A stretch of 64,000 bases of DNA. Origin: Alphaproteobacteria bacterium (GTDB lineage Bacteria > Pseudomonadota > Alphaproteobacteria > Caulobacterales > Hyphomonadaceae). The translations under genes were made by a program, and so were the position numbers. Location of the stretch: contig WGLW01000022.1 of assembly GCA_016125405.1 (NCBI GenBank), forward strand, positions 62,001 through 126,000. Direction: 5' to 3'. This document shows, one piece after another, positions 11,107 to 21,319 of the stretch. Under the pieces are notes generated by a model. That model was given only the letters and a program-made list of their open reading frames with translations, did no database searches and was not told the origin of the DNA. Each line of letters starts with the position of its first letter. Within the stretch, counting starts at the first letter, position 1.

Positions 11107-13038
11107 ATGATCAACGTATCGTTTCCCGACGGCTCGAAGCGCGAGTATCCGGACGGGTCGACGCCGCTCTCGATCGCCGAGAGCATTTCCAAATCCCTCG
11201 CCAAGCGGTCCATCGTGGCCAAGGTCAATGGCGAGTTGCGCGACATGAAACGCCCGCTCGACGGCGATTCCTCCCTTGCGCTGCTTTCGGAAAAGGACCC
11301 GGAAGGGCTGGAGTTGATCCGGCATGATGCCGCTCATGTTCTTGCACAGGCGGTGCAGGAGCTGTTCCCGGATACGCAGGTGACGATCGGTCCGGTGATC
11401 GAGGACGGCTTCTTCTACGACTTCGCGCGCAAGGAGCCCTTCTCGACGGAAGATTTCGAGAAGATCGAAGCGAAGATGCGCGAGATCGTCGAGAAGGACT
11501 ATCCCATCGAGCGCGAGGTCTGGGACCGCGACAACGCAATCGCGCACTTCAAGGCGATTGGGGAGCACTACAAGGCCGAGATCATCTCGGACCTTCCGAA
11601 GGGCGACACGATCACGGTCTATCGTCAGGGCCCGTGGGCGGACCTGTGCCGGGGGCCGCACTTGCCGTCTACGGGCAAGCTGCCCAAGGCGTTCAAGCTT
11701 ATGAAGCTGGCAGGCGCCTACTGGCGGGGCGACCACCGCAACGAGATGCTGCAGAGGATCTACGGCACGGCCTGGGCCAGCGAGGCGGATCTCGCCGCGC
11801 ACCTCAAGCGCATCGAGGAAGCTGAAAAGCGCGACCACCGGCGCCTCGGCCGCGAGCTGGACCTCTTCCACATGCAGGAAGAGGGCAAGGGCATGGTGTT
11901 CTGGCATCCCAAGGGTTGGGTCATCTGGCAGGCGGTCGAGTCCTATATGCGCCGCGTGCTGGGCAAGGCCGACTATGTCGAGGTGAAGACGCCGCAGGTG
12001 CTCGACCGGGTGTTCTGGGAGAAGTCCGGCCACTGGGAAAAGTATCGCGAGAACATGTTCGTCTGCGAAACGGCGGAAGAGGAAACGCTCTCGCTGAAGC
12101 CGATGAACTGTCCCGGACATGTGCAGATCTTCAAGTCCGGCCAGAAGAGCTATCGCGACCTGCCGCTTCGCATGGCCGAGTTCGGCTCCTGCCATCGCTA
12201 CGAGCCGTCTGGCGCGTTGCATGGCCTCATGCGCGTGCGCGGCTTCACGCAGGACGACGCGCACATCTTCTGCCGCGAGGATCAGATCGAGGACGAGACG
12301 GCCGCCTTCATCAAGCTGGCGCAAGGCATCCATGCCGACTTTGGGTTGGCGACGGACCACATCAATCTGGCGACGCGGCCCGAACTGCGGGCCGGCAGCG
12401 ATGAATTCTGGGACAAGGCGGAAGCCCAGATGATGAGCGCGGCCAGAAAGGCCGGCGTTGAACCCGTCATCGCCGAAGGCGACGGGGCCTTCTACGCGCC
12501 CAAGCTCGACTTCGTCATCAAGGACGCCATCGGCCGCGAGTGGACGATCGGCACGCTGCAGCTCGACTATGTTCTGCCTGACCGTCTGGACGCCGAGTAT
12601 GTCGGCGAGGACGGCGCCAAGCACCGGCCCGTCATGCTGCACCGTGCGATCCTGGGATCGCTCGAGCGCTTCATCGGCGTGCTGATCGAGCACTACGCCG
12701 GCGCCTTCCCGATGTGGCTTTCTCCGGTTCAGGTGGTTGTCGCCACGATCTCGGAGACGGCCGAGAACTATGCGCGAGAGGCCGCAGAAGAGCTGAGAGC
12801 GGCCGGCCTGCGCGTTGAACTCGACCTTCGCGGCGAGAAGATCAACTACAAGATCCGCGAGCATTCCCTGCAGAAGGTTCCCGTGATCGCCGTCGTCGGC
12901 GCCAAGGAAGCCGAAGAGCGCAAGCTGGCGCTGCGCCGCTTCGGCAGTCAGGCTCAGACGGTGGTGACGCTGGACGATGCGGTGCGCGACCTTTCGGCGG
13001 AGGCCTTGCCGCCGGATCTCAAACGCGCCGCCACCTGA
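11107..13038 (+). CDS. thrS: Threonyl-tRNA synthetase
   Basis: TGS domain start, [21 protein letters not shown], class II motifs and C-terminal anticodon-binding region. Confidence 0.98.
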   Translation: MINVSFPDGSKREYPDGSTPLSIAESISKSLAKRSIVAKVNGELRDMKRPLDGDSSLALLSEKDPEGLELIRHDAAHVLAQAVQELFPDTQVTIGPVIEDGFFYDFARKEPFSTEDFEKIEAKMREIVEKDYPIEREVWDRDNAIAHFKAIGEHYKAEIISDLPKGDTITVYRQGPWADLCRGPHLPSTGKLPKAFKLMKLAGAYWRGDHRNEMLQRIYGTAWASEADLAAHLKRIEEAEKRDHRRLGRELDLFHMQEEGKGMVFWHPKGWVIWQAVESYMRRVLGKADYVEVKTPQVLDRVFWEKSGHWEKYRENMFVCETAEEETLSLKPMNCPGHVQIFKSGQKSYRDLPLRMAEFGSCHRYEPSGALHGLMRVRGFTQDDAHIFCREDQIEDETAAFIKLAQGIHADFGLATDHINLATRPELRAGSDEFWDKAEAQMMSAARKAGVEPVIAEGDGAFYAPKLDFVIKDAIGREWTIGTLQLDYVLPDRLDAEYVGEDGAKHRPVMLHRAILGSLERFIGVLIEHYAGAFPMWLSPVQVVVATISETAENYAREAAEELRAAGLRVELDLRGEKINYKIREHSLQKVPVIAVVGAKEAEERKLALRRFGSQAQTVVTLDDAVRDLSAEALPPDLKRAAT

Positions 13039-13070
13039 GTGCGGACGGGAGGTCAGTCGCAGGACGCCTG

Positions 13071-14435
13071 ATGGACACGCTTGAGGACATTCGTGACCAG
13101 GCGCAGATTCTCGGTCTGCGCCTGCGTCTCGACCTCGTCGACCTGTCGGGCGTCGAGGCCTGGGCGGACGCAACCATCGTGGGAGATGGCCCGCTTCCGC
13201 CGGAACTGGTCGATCTTTGCCTGGCCCGGCGGCGAGGCCGCGATGTGGCGCTTGCCCGTCTGGCGGCGATTGCGAACGCGGAGCCCACGGCCAGCCAGAT
13301 CGTGAGTGCGCTCTCGATCGTGAATCCCGTCCGGCTGGGCGACGCCGAAGCCGAGAAGCTGGCGATTGCGCTGGAAACGGTCATCCCCGGCTCAAGGCAT
13401 TTCGATGCGCCAATCGCCCTCGAACCGGCGTTCGATTTTCCCTCGGACTTCTGGCGGGCCCGGGTCGGCGGCGGACAGACGGGGGAGGTCGCCGACGCCT
13501 TCCGGGCCTTACTTGCGGATCTGCAGGCGCAGGCCAGAAACGAACGCGCGCGCCTTGCCGGCCGGCACACCGTCTCCGCCATCGTCGTCAGCTACCACAC
13601 CGGTCCGGTGCTGATGGATTGCCTCGACGCGCTGGAGCTGGATCCGGAAATCGACGAGGTGGTTTTTGTCGACAACGGCAATCCGGCCGGCGCGCAGGCC
13701 GAGATCCGGCGGCGCCTCACCCGGTCGCTGAAACTCCGCGTCACCGGCGGGGGCGAGAACCGGGGCTTCGCGGCCGGCGTCAATCTCGGAGCAAAGGTTG
13801 CGGTCGGCGACCGGCTCCTGGTGCTGAACCCTGACGCCATCCTGCAGAGCGGTTCGGTTACCGCGCTTGAGGCCGCCCGCGCGCATGGCGCCGAGCCGAT
13901 GGTTGTCGGCGGCCGGATTTTCGGGCCCGACGGCGTGGAGCAGCGCGGCGGCCGCCGGCGTCGCCTCACGCTTGGCACAGCCGCCGGAACCTTCCTGGGC
14001 CTGTCGCGTCTTGCCCGCCTGCACCCGGCGATCATGAGCATCAACCGCAACGAGGAGCCTGCGCCGTCCGGCCCGGTTGCGATGGGCGCGGTCAGCGGCG
14101 CCCTGATGTACCTGTCGCGCGCCGGCTTCGACCGGCTGGGCGGGTTCGACGAGAACTATTTCCTGCACGTGGAGGACCTCGATCTCTGCCGCCGCGCGGA
14201 GGCGGATGGCGGCTCCGTGATCTACACCCCGCTTGCGTCGGCGCTGCACCACGGTGCGACCTCGGATGCGCCCTCGGTCACGATCGAGCGCCACAAAGCC
14301 GCCGGTCTCGCACGCTACTTCCGGAAGTTCTCGCGCTCGCCCGCGCAGCGGGCTTTTGCGGCGATCCTTGGACCTGCGATCACGACCGTCCTTGTGCTCC
14401 GGGCGAGGCTGGCGCCGCGGCGGTCGAAGACGTGA
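13071..14435 (+). CDS. Family 2 glycosyltransferase with about 165-aa N-terminal extension
   Basis: VSAIVVSYHTGPVLMDCLDALE, GENRGFAAGVNLGA, LNPDAIL, GGFDENYFLHVEDLDLCRR. Confidence 0.88.
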   Translation: MDTLEDIRDQAQILGLRLRLDLVDLSGVEAWADATIVGDGPLPPELVDLCLARRRGRDVALARLAAIANAEPTASQIVSALSIVNPVRLGDAEAEKLAIALETVIPGSRHFDAPIALEPAFDFPSDFWRARVGGGQTGEVADAFRALLADLQAQARNERARLAGRHTVSAIVVSYHTGPVLMDCLDALELDPEIDEVVFVDNGNPAGAQAEIRRRLTRSLKLRVTGGGENRGFAAGVNLGAKVAVGDRLLVLNPDAILQSGSVTALEAARAHGAEPMVVGGRIFGPDGVEQRGGRRRRLTLGTAAGTFLGLSRLARLHPAIMSINRNEEPAPSGPVAMGAVSGALMYLSRAGFDRLGGFDENYFLHVEDLDLCRRAEADGGSVIYTPLASALHHGATSDAPSVTIERHKAAGLARYFRKFSRSPAQRAFAAILGPAITTVLVLRARLAPRRSKT

Positions 14436-14457
14436 GGCAAGCGGCCGGACGGTCCGG

Positions 14458-16359
14458 CTATTTCACCAGCTCGGGCTCTTCCTGCTGCGGCCGCAGCTCT
14501 GGCGGCGGACCCGATGACGGACAGCCGGCCGGCTCCACCACGGCGGCGACCAGGGTCGACGGGTCGCCGTTGGAATAGTTCATCACATAGCGCCGGGCGA
14601 AGCGGATGCAGCGGTCAGCATCCGCAGCCGCCTTGATCAGCTGCTTCAGCGCCGTGCGGCCCTCCGGCTCGTTGATGTTGATCAGCCAGGCGGGGCGATT
14701 GTCCTCGCTGACCGGCGGCAGCACCGCCCGAGACTCGCCCGCCAGCAACACCTTGCCACCGAGTTCGAACACCATGCTTGGCTCATAGTACGCGATGGCC
14801 CGAACCAGCTTGGGCGCGCGGCCGGTGCAGCCGGATTTCCGCCAGGCCGCCGTTCCCTCGGGCAGGGCGCAGACCTCCTTCAGCGCGTCCATCGCCGCCT
14901 CCGTCGACAGCGTCCATGTCTGATTGGGCAGGATCGCCGCGCGATAAAAGACGCCCGTGATCAGCGAGCACGCGACGATGCCGCCCAGCATGGTCATCGG
15001 CATGCGTTCGATCGTGGCGTAGATCGTGCCGCCTGCGGCCAGCACGATCAGGATGGTTGGCCAGAGGCCGACGCCGGTCGCCCGCCAGTCCTGCGCCCAG
15101 GAGAAGTCCACGCGGTCGGAGAGCGCGTGACCAAAACGATGGGCCGCGTCGGAGCGGATCGCTTCCAGCACCCAGGGCGTCGGTAGCGCGGCCAGCACAA
15201 GGGCCATGGCGCCGAAGAGGAGGATCGAGAGCCATCGTCCCTCTTTCCAGGCGCCCGTCGAAAACCACCGGTCCGCCGCCGCGCCGCACATCAGCGCGAT
15301 CGCGGGATAGAGCGGCAGCGTGTAGTGGAACAGCTTGGTTGGCGCGAGTTCGAAGACGAGCCACGAGGGGACCAGCCAGCAGATCGCGAACCGCCAGGCG
15401 CCCGCCTCGCGATCGGCCCATGTCTTGGCGACGGCCGCCTTGGTTCCCGCCTTGGCTGCGGGCTTGCTTCCGCCGAAGAACCGGCTGACGGCCATCCAGA
15501 GGCCCGGGACCAGAAGCAGTGTGCCCGGCCAGAACAGCAGCGGCAGTCCGGCAAGATGCTGGCCGGGCAGCCCCTTGTGCCCTTCGGCGATGCCGACAAG
15601 CTTTTGACCCAGATCCACTTCCGCAGCTTCCCTGAGGAAGGCGCCGCTGGTCGCGATCTCCACCGCGATGAACCACGGGATCACCATGACGCAGAAAAGC
15701 GTGATGCCCGGCCAGAAGAGCAATGGTCTGGCCCACTCCAGCTTGCGCTCGAGCAGGAAGAGACACACGAGCGTCAGCGTCGCCACCATCGGCGCGATCG
15801 GTCCCTTCAGCAGCACGCCGGCGCCCAGGCAGAACCAGAACAGGAACCCTTTCCAGCGGCCTGGTCCCTGCCGCATCTGGGCCAGCGCGGCCATCATCAA
15901 GGCGATGAACCCGCATTGGGCTGCGTCCGTCTTGGCGATGTGCGCCTCGGAGGAGAGCAGGAGGCAGGAGCCCAGCACCACCGCAGCTATGAAACCCGCG
16001 CGCCGGTTGAACAGCGCCGTCCCCCCCCACAGCGTCGCCATCGCTGCCAGCATGGCGCCCAGCAATGAGGGAATCCGGTAGGCCGCGATGTCGCGGGCCG
16101 CCGCGCTCGACGTGAGCGCAACCGCCGCTGTCTGCAGCCAGTGAATGCCAACCGGCTTCTTGTTGCGCAGACCATTGTGGTAGCGGATCACCACATAGTC
16201 GCCGGTTTCCAGCATCTGGGCGCTGGCCTGGGCGAAGCGCGCTTCGTCGCGGTCCATGGTGGGCATGGCGAACTGGCCCGGAATGGCCAGAACGAACACC
16301 AGCAACGCGACCGCGGCGTAGGCCCAGCGGGTCTCGATAAACCTGTCGAAAAACGCCAT
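14458..16359 (-). CDS. Glycosyltransferase family 39 (ArnT/PMT-like)
   Basis: FAMPTMDRDEARFAQASAQMLETGDYVVIRYHNGLRNKKPVGIHWLQ plus many TM helices. Confidence 0.9.
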   Translation of the reverse strand: MAFFDRFIETRWAYAAVALLVFVLAIPGQFAMPTMDRDEARFAQASAQMLETGDYVVIRYHNGLRNKKPVGIHWLQTAAVALTSSAAARDIAAYRIPSLLGAMLAAMATLWGGTALFNRRAGFIAAVVLGSCLLLSSEAHIAKTDAAQCGFIALMMAALAQMRQGPGRWKGFLFWFCLGAGVLLKGPIAPMVATLTLVCLFLLERKLEWARPLLFWPGITLFCVMVIPWFIAVEIATSGAFLREAAEVDLGQKLVGIAEGHKGLPGQHLAGLPLLFWPGTLLLVPGLWMAVSRFFGGSKPAAKAGTKAAVAKTWADREAGAWRFAICWLVPSWLVFELAPTKLFHYTLPLYPAIALMCGAAADRWFSTGAWKEGRWLSILLFGAMALVLAALPTPWVLEAIRSDAAHRFGHALSDRVDFSWAQDWRATGVGLWPTILIVLAAGGTIYATIERMPMTMLGGIVACSLITGVFYRAAILPNQTWTLSTEAAMDALKEVCALPEGTAAWRKSGCTGRAPKLVRAIAYYEPSMVFELGGKVLLAGESRAVLPPVSEDNRPAWLININEPEGRTALKQLIKAAADADRCIRFARRYVMNYSNGDPSTLVAAVVEPAGCPSSGPPPELRPQQEEPELVK

Positions 16360-16574
16360 GCCGCGCGTGCATCCCCTCGGCCGATCGCCGATTCAACTGC
16401 TTCGGTCGCAAATCGCGCCGGACCATAACCGAGCCGGCTGCCCGCGTCGCGCGATTTGTTCCTTGCGCCGGCAACCGCTACGCGCCGCGGGAAGGGTGAC
16501 GGCGCCGGCCCCCTCGCAACGGACCGCCGGGGCGGTTATAGGGTGTGTAAAACAATGATCCGCGAGGCGATGGC

Positions 16575-17366
16575 GTGACGGACAGCGACACTCTCCCCCG
16601 GCCCGAGGCCGATGCGGCGGCGCAGCCCCGTGGGACGCAGGGAAAACCGGAATTCAGCGTCGTCGTGCCGGTGCATAACGAGGCGGACAATGTGGAGGCG
16701 CTGGCGGAGGAGATCGCCCGCCGGCTTTCCGGCCGCGCTTTCGAGATGATTTTCGTGGACGATTCATCCCAGGACGACACCCGGGCCCGACTTTCGAGCC
16801 TGAAGGCGCGTCTGCCGGAATTGCGCGTGATTGGCCACCGCAAGAACGCTGGCCAAAGCCGGGCCGTGCGCACCGGCGTCATCGCCGCACGCTCGAATGT
16901 CATCGCCACCCTGGACGGCGACGGACAGAACGATCCCAACGACCTGATCGGGCTGGTGGGGCAACTGAACCGCGCCGATGCGCCCGCAGGCCTCGCCCTC
17001 ATTCAGGGCCACCGCGAAAAACGGCGCGACAGCAGCTGGAGGCGCTTTGGCTCCCGCATGGCGAATTCGGTGCGTCGGTCCTTGCTCAAGGATAATATCG
17101 CAGACAGCGGCTGCGCCGCGCGCGCCTTCCGTCGCGACGCTTTTCTGGCCATTCCCTATTTCGACCACATGCACCGTTACCTGCCGGCGTTGATGATCGC
17201 CGAGGGCTATCTGGTCGAATCCCGTCCGGTGAATCATCGCCCGCGCCAGCACGGCCGGTCGAATTACACCAATTTCGGCAGGCTGGGTGATGCGGTTTCG
17301 GATCTGCGGGGCGTCATGTGGCTGCGGCGGCGCAGGCGCGCCCCGGGCGGCGTCGACGAGATCTAG
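16575..17366 (+). CDS. Family 2 glycosyltransferase (dolichyl-phosphate mannose synthase-like)
   Basis: FSVVVPVHNEADNVEALAEEIARRL, IFVDDSSQDDT, ATLDGDGQNDPND. Confidence 0.93.
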   Translation: MTDSDTLPRPEADAAAQPRGTQGKPEFSVVVPVHNEADNVEALAEEIARRLSGRAFEMIFVDDSSQDDTRARLSSLKARLPELRVIGHRKNAGQSRAVRTGVIAARSNVIATLDGDGQNDPNDLIGLVGQLNRADAPAGLALIQGHREKRRDSSWRRFGSRMANSVRRSLLKDNIADSGCAARAFRRDAFLAIPYFDHMHRYLPALMIAEGYLVESRPVNHRPRQHGRSNYTNFGRLGDAVSDLRGVMWLRRRRRAPGGVDEI

Positions 17367-17377
17367 GCGCCCAAGGC

Positions 17378-17400
17378 GCCCGGCATGGCCCAGGCCGGGC
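17378..17400 (+). terminator. Possible intrinsic terminator hairpin (GCCCGGC ... GCCGGGC)
   Basis: 7-bp perfect inverted repeat 12 bp after the GT2 stop; no strong T tract. Confidence 0.3.
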
Positions 17401-17507
17401 TTCCAATTCCCGGGAATCTTCGATACCGCTGAATCGCCTGACGGCGGGATCGAACCGCGCCGTCCACGGGTTTTGCGGGTCGTCAGCCGCCAGGAAGGGG
17501 TAGCGCC

Positions 17508-17957
17508 ATGCGCGTCATCTTCGGGATATTTCCGCTGCTGTTTATCCCGGTCATCATCTACAATCTGATGGCCTTCGGTTTCGGCGCCGGCCACGACGGG
17601 CAGACGATGGCTCAAACCCTCGCCAGTCCGATCTGGACCATTCCGATGGTGGCGCCCGGCTCGCAATGGCAGATTTCGTCCGGCGATCTTCTGGTGATCG
17701 TCTCGCTCGGATTTTTCTTCATCGAGATTCTGAAATCCACGTCGACCGGCGCCGCCACGATCGCCAATCATGGCGTGTCGATGCTGGTGTTCATCGTCGC
17801 CCTTGTGGAATTCCTGCTACTGAAAAACTTCTCGACGTCGGCCTATTTCATCCTGACCATGATGTGCCTGCTTGATGTGCTGGCCGGCGTCGTCGTCACG
17901 ATCATTTCGGCCCGGCGCGATTTCACGGTTGCCGAGGGACTGGGCGGGCACAACTAG
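17508..17957 (+). CDS. Conserved hypothetical membrane protein
   Basis: Four predicted TM segments; good start context. Confidence 0.75.
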   Translation: MRVIFGIFPLLFIPVIIYNLMAFGFGAGHDGQTMAQTLASPIWTIPMVAPGSQWQISSGDLLVIVSLGFFFIEILKSTSTGAATIANHGVSMLVFIVALVEFLLLKNFSTSAYFILTMMCLLDVLAGVVVTIISARRDFTVAEGLGGHN

Positions 17958-18011
17958 GGCGGAGCGGCGCGCCCGTCGCGTGCTGTCCGCCATGTATGTG
18001 AGTTCGACGCG

Positions 18012-18404
18012 ATGGGAATCTTTTTCGATCAGGAATGGTTCGACGACCGGCTGAAGGCGTCCGGCCTGACGCGCGCCGCGCTGGCGCACGCCGCCGGAAT
18101 GTCCGTCGACGAGGTCGATATGGTCTTCCGCGACCAGCGCGAGCTTGAGCAGATCGAAGTCCGGGCGTTCGCCCGCGTGCTGTCGGTGGACCCGGTGGAG
18201 ATCGCCAGCCGGTCCGGCGCTGCGGATCCTTCCGAGGCCGCCGGCACTATCAGCCTGGGCGAACAGATGCGCGGCGGCGCTGTTGCGCCGCGGCCTGATT
18301 TTGTGGTGACCCGCGAGGTGATCGCCGGCATCCACGAGCGCATGGACCGGCTCGAGCGCCTGCTCGAAGTGGTCATCGCCAAGGTCGACAAGTTGCAGCG
18401 ATAG
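18012..18404 (+). CDS. Small XRE-like helix-turn-helix protein
   Basis: LKASGLTRAALAHAAGMSVDEVDMVFRDQRELEQIEVRAFARVLSVDPVEIASR. Confidence 0.75.
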   Translation: MGIFFDQEWFDDRLKASGLTRAALAHAAGMSVDEVDMVFRDQRELEQIEVRAFARVLSVDPVEIASRSGAADPSEAAGTISLGEQMRGGAVAPRPDFVVTREVIAGIHERMDRLERLLEVVIAKVDKLQR

Positions 18405-18425
18405 GCTCGCCCAAGGGCGACACGG

Positions 18426-18701
18426 TCAGGCTGTTTCGGCCGTCCGTGGCCTCAGCGGCATGCGCGATTCCGGCTGGCCGTAGGCTCGGGCCACGGCCCG
18501 CGGCTCCGGCCGGCTGAACGGGCTTGATTGGCCAAGCAGATGGGCGGCGAAGGCGGGCGTGAGCCATGGCAGGGCGGGGTGGCGGGCCCGGCGGTCCTTG
18601 CCGCTGGCGCGCCGGCGCTCGGATTCGGCATGTCGGGCGCCCGTGGTCCGCCTGCGGCGATCCTCGGCCCGGAAGACAAAAGCTGGCGGCTCCACACGCA
18701 T
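18426..18701 (-). CDS. Possible small conserved protein downstream of phaR
   Basis: 91-aa reverse ORF filling an otherwise empty gap; C-terminal half LPWLTPAFAAHLLGQ...ARAYGQPE has protein-like composition. Confidence 0.4.
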   Translation of the reverse strand: MRVEPPAFVFRAEDRRRRTTGARHAESERRRASGKDRRARHPALPWLTPAFAAHLLGQSSPFSRPEPRAVARAYGQPESRMPLRPRTAETA

Positions 18702-18806
18702 GGGGAACCAACTGCAAATCCCGGGCCCGGTTCCGTTAGCAGGCGAACAGTCCAGACGATCAGGGTTAACGCGGCGCCGCCGCTGCGGGAGGCGGCGTGT
18801 GGCCGC

Positions 18807-19439
18807 TCAGGACTTGTCCTTGGGCGGGGCGGGGGGAGTCGCCAGCGAAGCGAGTTGCTTCTGCATCTCGGCCATCTGTTTCTGCAGCGCGCGGATCGTA
18901 TCCTCACCGCCAGCGGCGGGAGAGGGTTCGGGCTTGGCTGCCGGAGCGGCTTCCTCGGCGCGCGGCGGTTTGGGAACGAACGGCGTGAACAGCCGCATCG
19001 TCTCCTCGAACATCTCCATGTTCTTCCGCACCTGATCATCAAACGCCCGGGCCTTGTTTTCGTCGCCCATGGCCGTCGACATGTACTCCCGCCATTTCTC
19101 CTGTTGGGAGGTGAAGTTCTGCATCGAAAGCTCGAGGTAGGCGGGCAGCATCGACTGGAAACTGTCGCCGTAGAATTGAATGAGTTGTCGCAGGAAGCTG
19201 ACCGGCAGAACGCCGTCCTTGCGGTTTTCCTGTTCGAAAATGATCTGCGCGAGCACCGTCCGCGTGAGATCGACGCCCGTTTTGGCGTCCTGAACGATGA
19301 ACTCCTTGCCGTCGCGAACGAGCGTGGACAGATGTTCCAGCGTTACGTAGGCGCTGGTGGACGTGTCGTAGAGACGCCGGTTCGCATATTTCTTGATTAT
19401 GATTGGCTCGTCGGCGCCGTTGCCGTTGGCGTGGGTCAA
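18807..19439 (-). CDS. phaR: Polyhydroxyalkanoate synthesis repressor
   Basis: IIIKKYANRRLYDTSTSAYVTLEHLSTLVRDGKEFIVQDAKTGVDLTRTVLAQIIFEQE. Confidence 0.95.
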   Translation of the reverse strand: MTHANGNGADEPIIIKKYANRRLYDTSTSAYVTLEHLSTLVRDGKEFIVQDAKTGVDLTRTVLAQIIFEQENRKDGVLPVSFLRQLIQFYGDSFQSMLPAYLELSMQNFTSQQEKWREYMSTAMGDENKARAFDDQVRKNMEMFEETMRLFTPFVPKPPRAEEAAPAAKPEPSPAAGGEDTIRALQKQMAEMQKQLASLATPPAPPKDKS

Positions 19440-19511
19440 TCGTGTCTCCCGGCAGGCTTGCGGGTGGTCCCGTCCCCGAGGTTTCGTCCGCTGGTCCGCA
19501 CTAGATTAAAT

Positions 19512-19538
19512 CGTGTTCAGCCTGATCTGTAACACGAC
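19512..19538. promoter_or_regulatory. Inverted repeat TCGTGTT-N13-AACACGA in the divergent phaR/phaB intergenic region
   Basis: 7-bp perfect arms read from the sequence; lies between divergent starts. Confidence 0.35.
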
Positions 19539-19667
19539 ATTACGCAGCTGCACATGACCCGTGATGCACCGCAACTCCGATATTCGTGGCCAAGTCAATT
19601 GAGTCGTCCCCGCGGTAGGGTTAAGGCTTGAGGGTCTCATCACCAATTTGTGAAACAGGGGTAGGGT

Positions 19668-20393
19668 ATGTCGAGGGTGGCGCTGGTTACCGGCGGGACG
19701 CGTGGCATCGGCCGGTCGATAAGCGAACGCCTAGTGCGGGACGGTTACAAGGTAGCGGCGAACTACGCGGGCAATGAAGACGCCGCATCCAGATGCGCCT
19801 CGGACATTGGCGTCGCCTGTTTCAAATGGGACGTCGGCGATTACGACGCGTGCGTCGCCGGCGTTGCCGAAGTGACGAACGCTCTTGGACCAATTGACGT
19901 ATTGGTGAACAACGCCGGCATCACCCGTGACGCTACGCTGCATCGCATGACACGTGAGCAGTGGGACGATGTCATTCGGACCGATCTGACCTCGGCGTTC
20001 AATCTCTGCCGCCTCACGATCGAAAGCATGCGTGAGCGGAATTTTGGCCGAATCATCAACATTTCCTCGATCAACGGCCAAAAAGGCCAGATCGGGCAGG
20101 TGAACTATTCGGCCGCGAAAGCCGGACTGATCGGTTTCACCAAGGCGTTGGCGCTCGAAAACGCCCGGAAGGGCATCACCGTCAATGTTGTTTGCCCCGG
20201 CTACATCGACACAGAGATGGTCCAGGCCGTCCCTGAAAAGGTTCTGGAAGGCATTGTCGCTACAATACCCACAGGCCGGCTCGGCAAAGCCGAGGAAATT
20301 GCAGCCTGCGTCGCCTTTTTGGCCGGTCCGGACGCGGGCTTCATCACTGGGGCGACGCTGACGGCAAATGGCGGGCAGTACATTACAGGGTGA
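19668..20393 (+). CDS. phaB: Acetoacetyl-CoA reductase (SDR)
   Basis: VTGGTRGIGRSISERL, NNAGITRD, ISSINGQKGQIGQVNYSAAKAG, VCPGYIDTEMVQAVP. Confidence 0.95.
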   Translation: MSRVALVTGGTRGIGRSISERLVRDGYKVAANYAGNEDAASRCASDIGVACFKWDVGDYDACVAGVAEVTNALGPIDVLVNNAGITRDATLHRMTREQWDDVIRTDLTSAFNLCRLTIESMRERNFGRIINISSINGQKGQIGQVNYSAAKAGLIGFTKALALENARKGITVNVVCPGYIDTEMVQAVPEKVLEGIVATIPTGRLGKAEEIAACVAFLAGPDAGFITGATLTANGGQYITG

Positions 20394-20531
20394 TGCCGAA
20401 ATGTCTCAGCCGCAGCGGGGTTTGCGGCGGACTAGGCGGAGGATGTTGCCCCTGTCCCTGTATGGCCGCATCGTTGCCGACAGGGAGCGGGTTTCGAACA
20501 AAAAACCGCCCCAGTCCGCGTGCGTGGTGGC

Positions 20532-21293
20532 GGGATGGGTATGAACCGACTTCGGGTGCAAACGCGCGTCGTTGCGGCGGTTCTCGCCGTTGCGGCGGGA
20601 GTTCCGTTCGGCGCAAACGCGCAACAGCCACCACCTCCAACACTTTCGTTTTCCAATTCGCGCGCAACGTCCATTCCGCCCGCGGCGAAATACGAAGACA
20701 GCGTCTCGCAACGGAGTTTCGTTCTCGACCGCTCGGGCGACGAAACGCTGATGAAATTCGACGACAGCCCGGAGGTCTACGCCCTCAGGGCCACCACGGC
20801 GCAGCGCGGCGACGATTTCCTGCGCAACGACGCCGGGGAGCTGATGCTGCGCGTCACCGAACAGGGCAACGTCATCGCCTATGTCGGCGCCAAGACCGGA
20901 GCTCCGGCGGATATCGCGGGCGCGGCCGCCCCTCTCAACGCGCCGGCGATGTCCGGCTCGCTCACCCAGAGCGTCAAGGACGCCGCCGAAAGCCTCAGCA
21001 AGATCGCCGGGCATGACGTCACCATTTTCGGCGCCGGCGAGTTCGCCAGCGACGAGGAGTGGGCGGCCGATGCGCTGACCATGACTGTGCTGGGCGTGGA
21101 GCGCGCCAACGGCCTCGCGCACACGGCTGCGCAAGGTCTCAAGGCCGTGCGCCTCGATCGCGCAGGCGCTGCAACGGCGACCTACAAGGACGGCGAACTG
21201 GTGCTCGGCGTGAACCCGGATGCGGGCTATGCCGGCCGGCCGTCTTCAGAGGCGATCGCCAACGCCATCACAGCCAAGCGCGCCGGAACCTGA
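20532..21293 (+). CDS. DUF4908-like exported protein
   Basis: Signal peptide (MGMNRLRVQTRVVAAVLAVAAGVPFGANAQ) then MKFDDSPEVYALR...GDDFLRNDAGELMLRVTEQGNV. Confidence 0.75.
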   Translation, partial: GMGMNRLRVQTRVVAAVLAVAAGVPFGANAQQPPPPTLSFSNSRATSIPPAAKYEDSVSQRSFVLDRSGDETLMKFDDSPEVYALRATTAQRGDDFLRNDAGELMLRVTEQGNVIAYVGAKTGAPADIAGAAAPLNAPAMSGSLTQSVKDAAESLSKIAGHDVTIFGAGEFASDEEWAADALTMTVLGVERANGLAHTAAQGLKAVRLDRAGAATATYKDGELVLGVNPDAGYAGRPSSEAIANAITAKRAGT

Positions 21294-21319
21294 TCGGTCC
21301 ACCGGATTGTCCTGGCAGG

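Noticed and set aside
11017-13173. 718-aa reverse ORF antisense to thrS
   Set aside because: The thrS reading frame is unambiguous. Long antisense ORFs are expected in GC-rich DNA because stop codons are rare; the protein has no recognisable motifs.
17440-17470. GGTTCGATCCC-like T-arm on the reverse strand
   Set aside because: No flanking 5-bp T stem, acceptor or anticodon arm could be formed, so not a tRNA.
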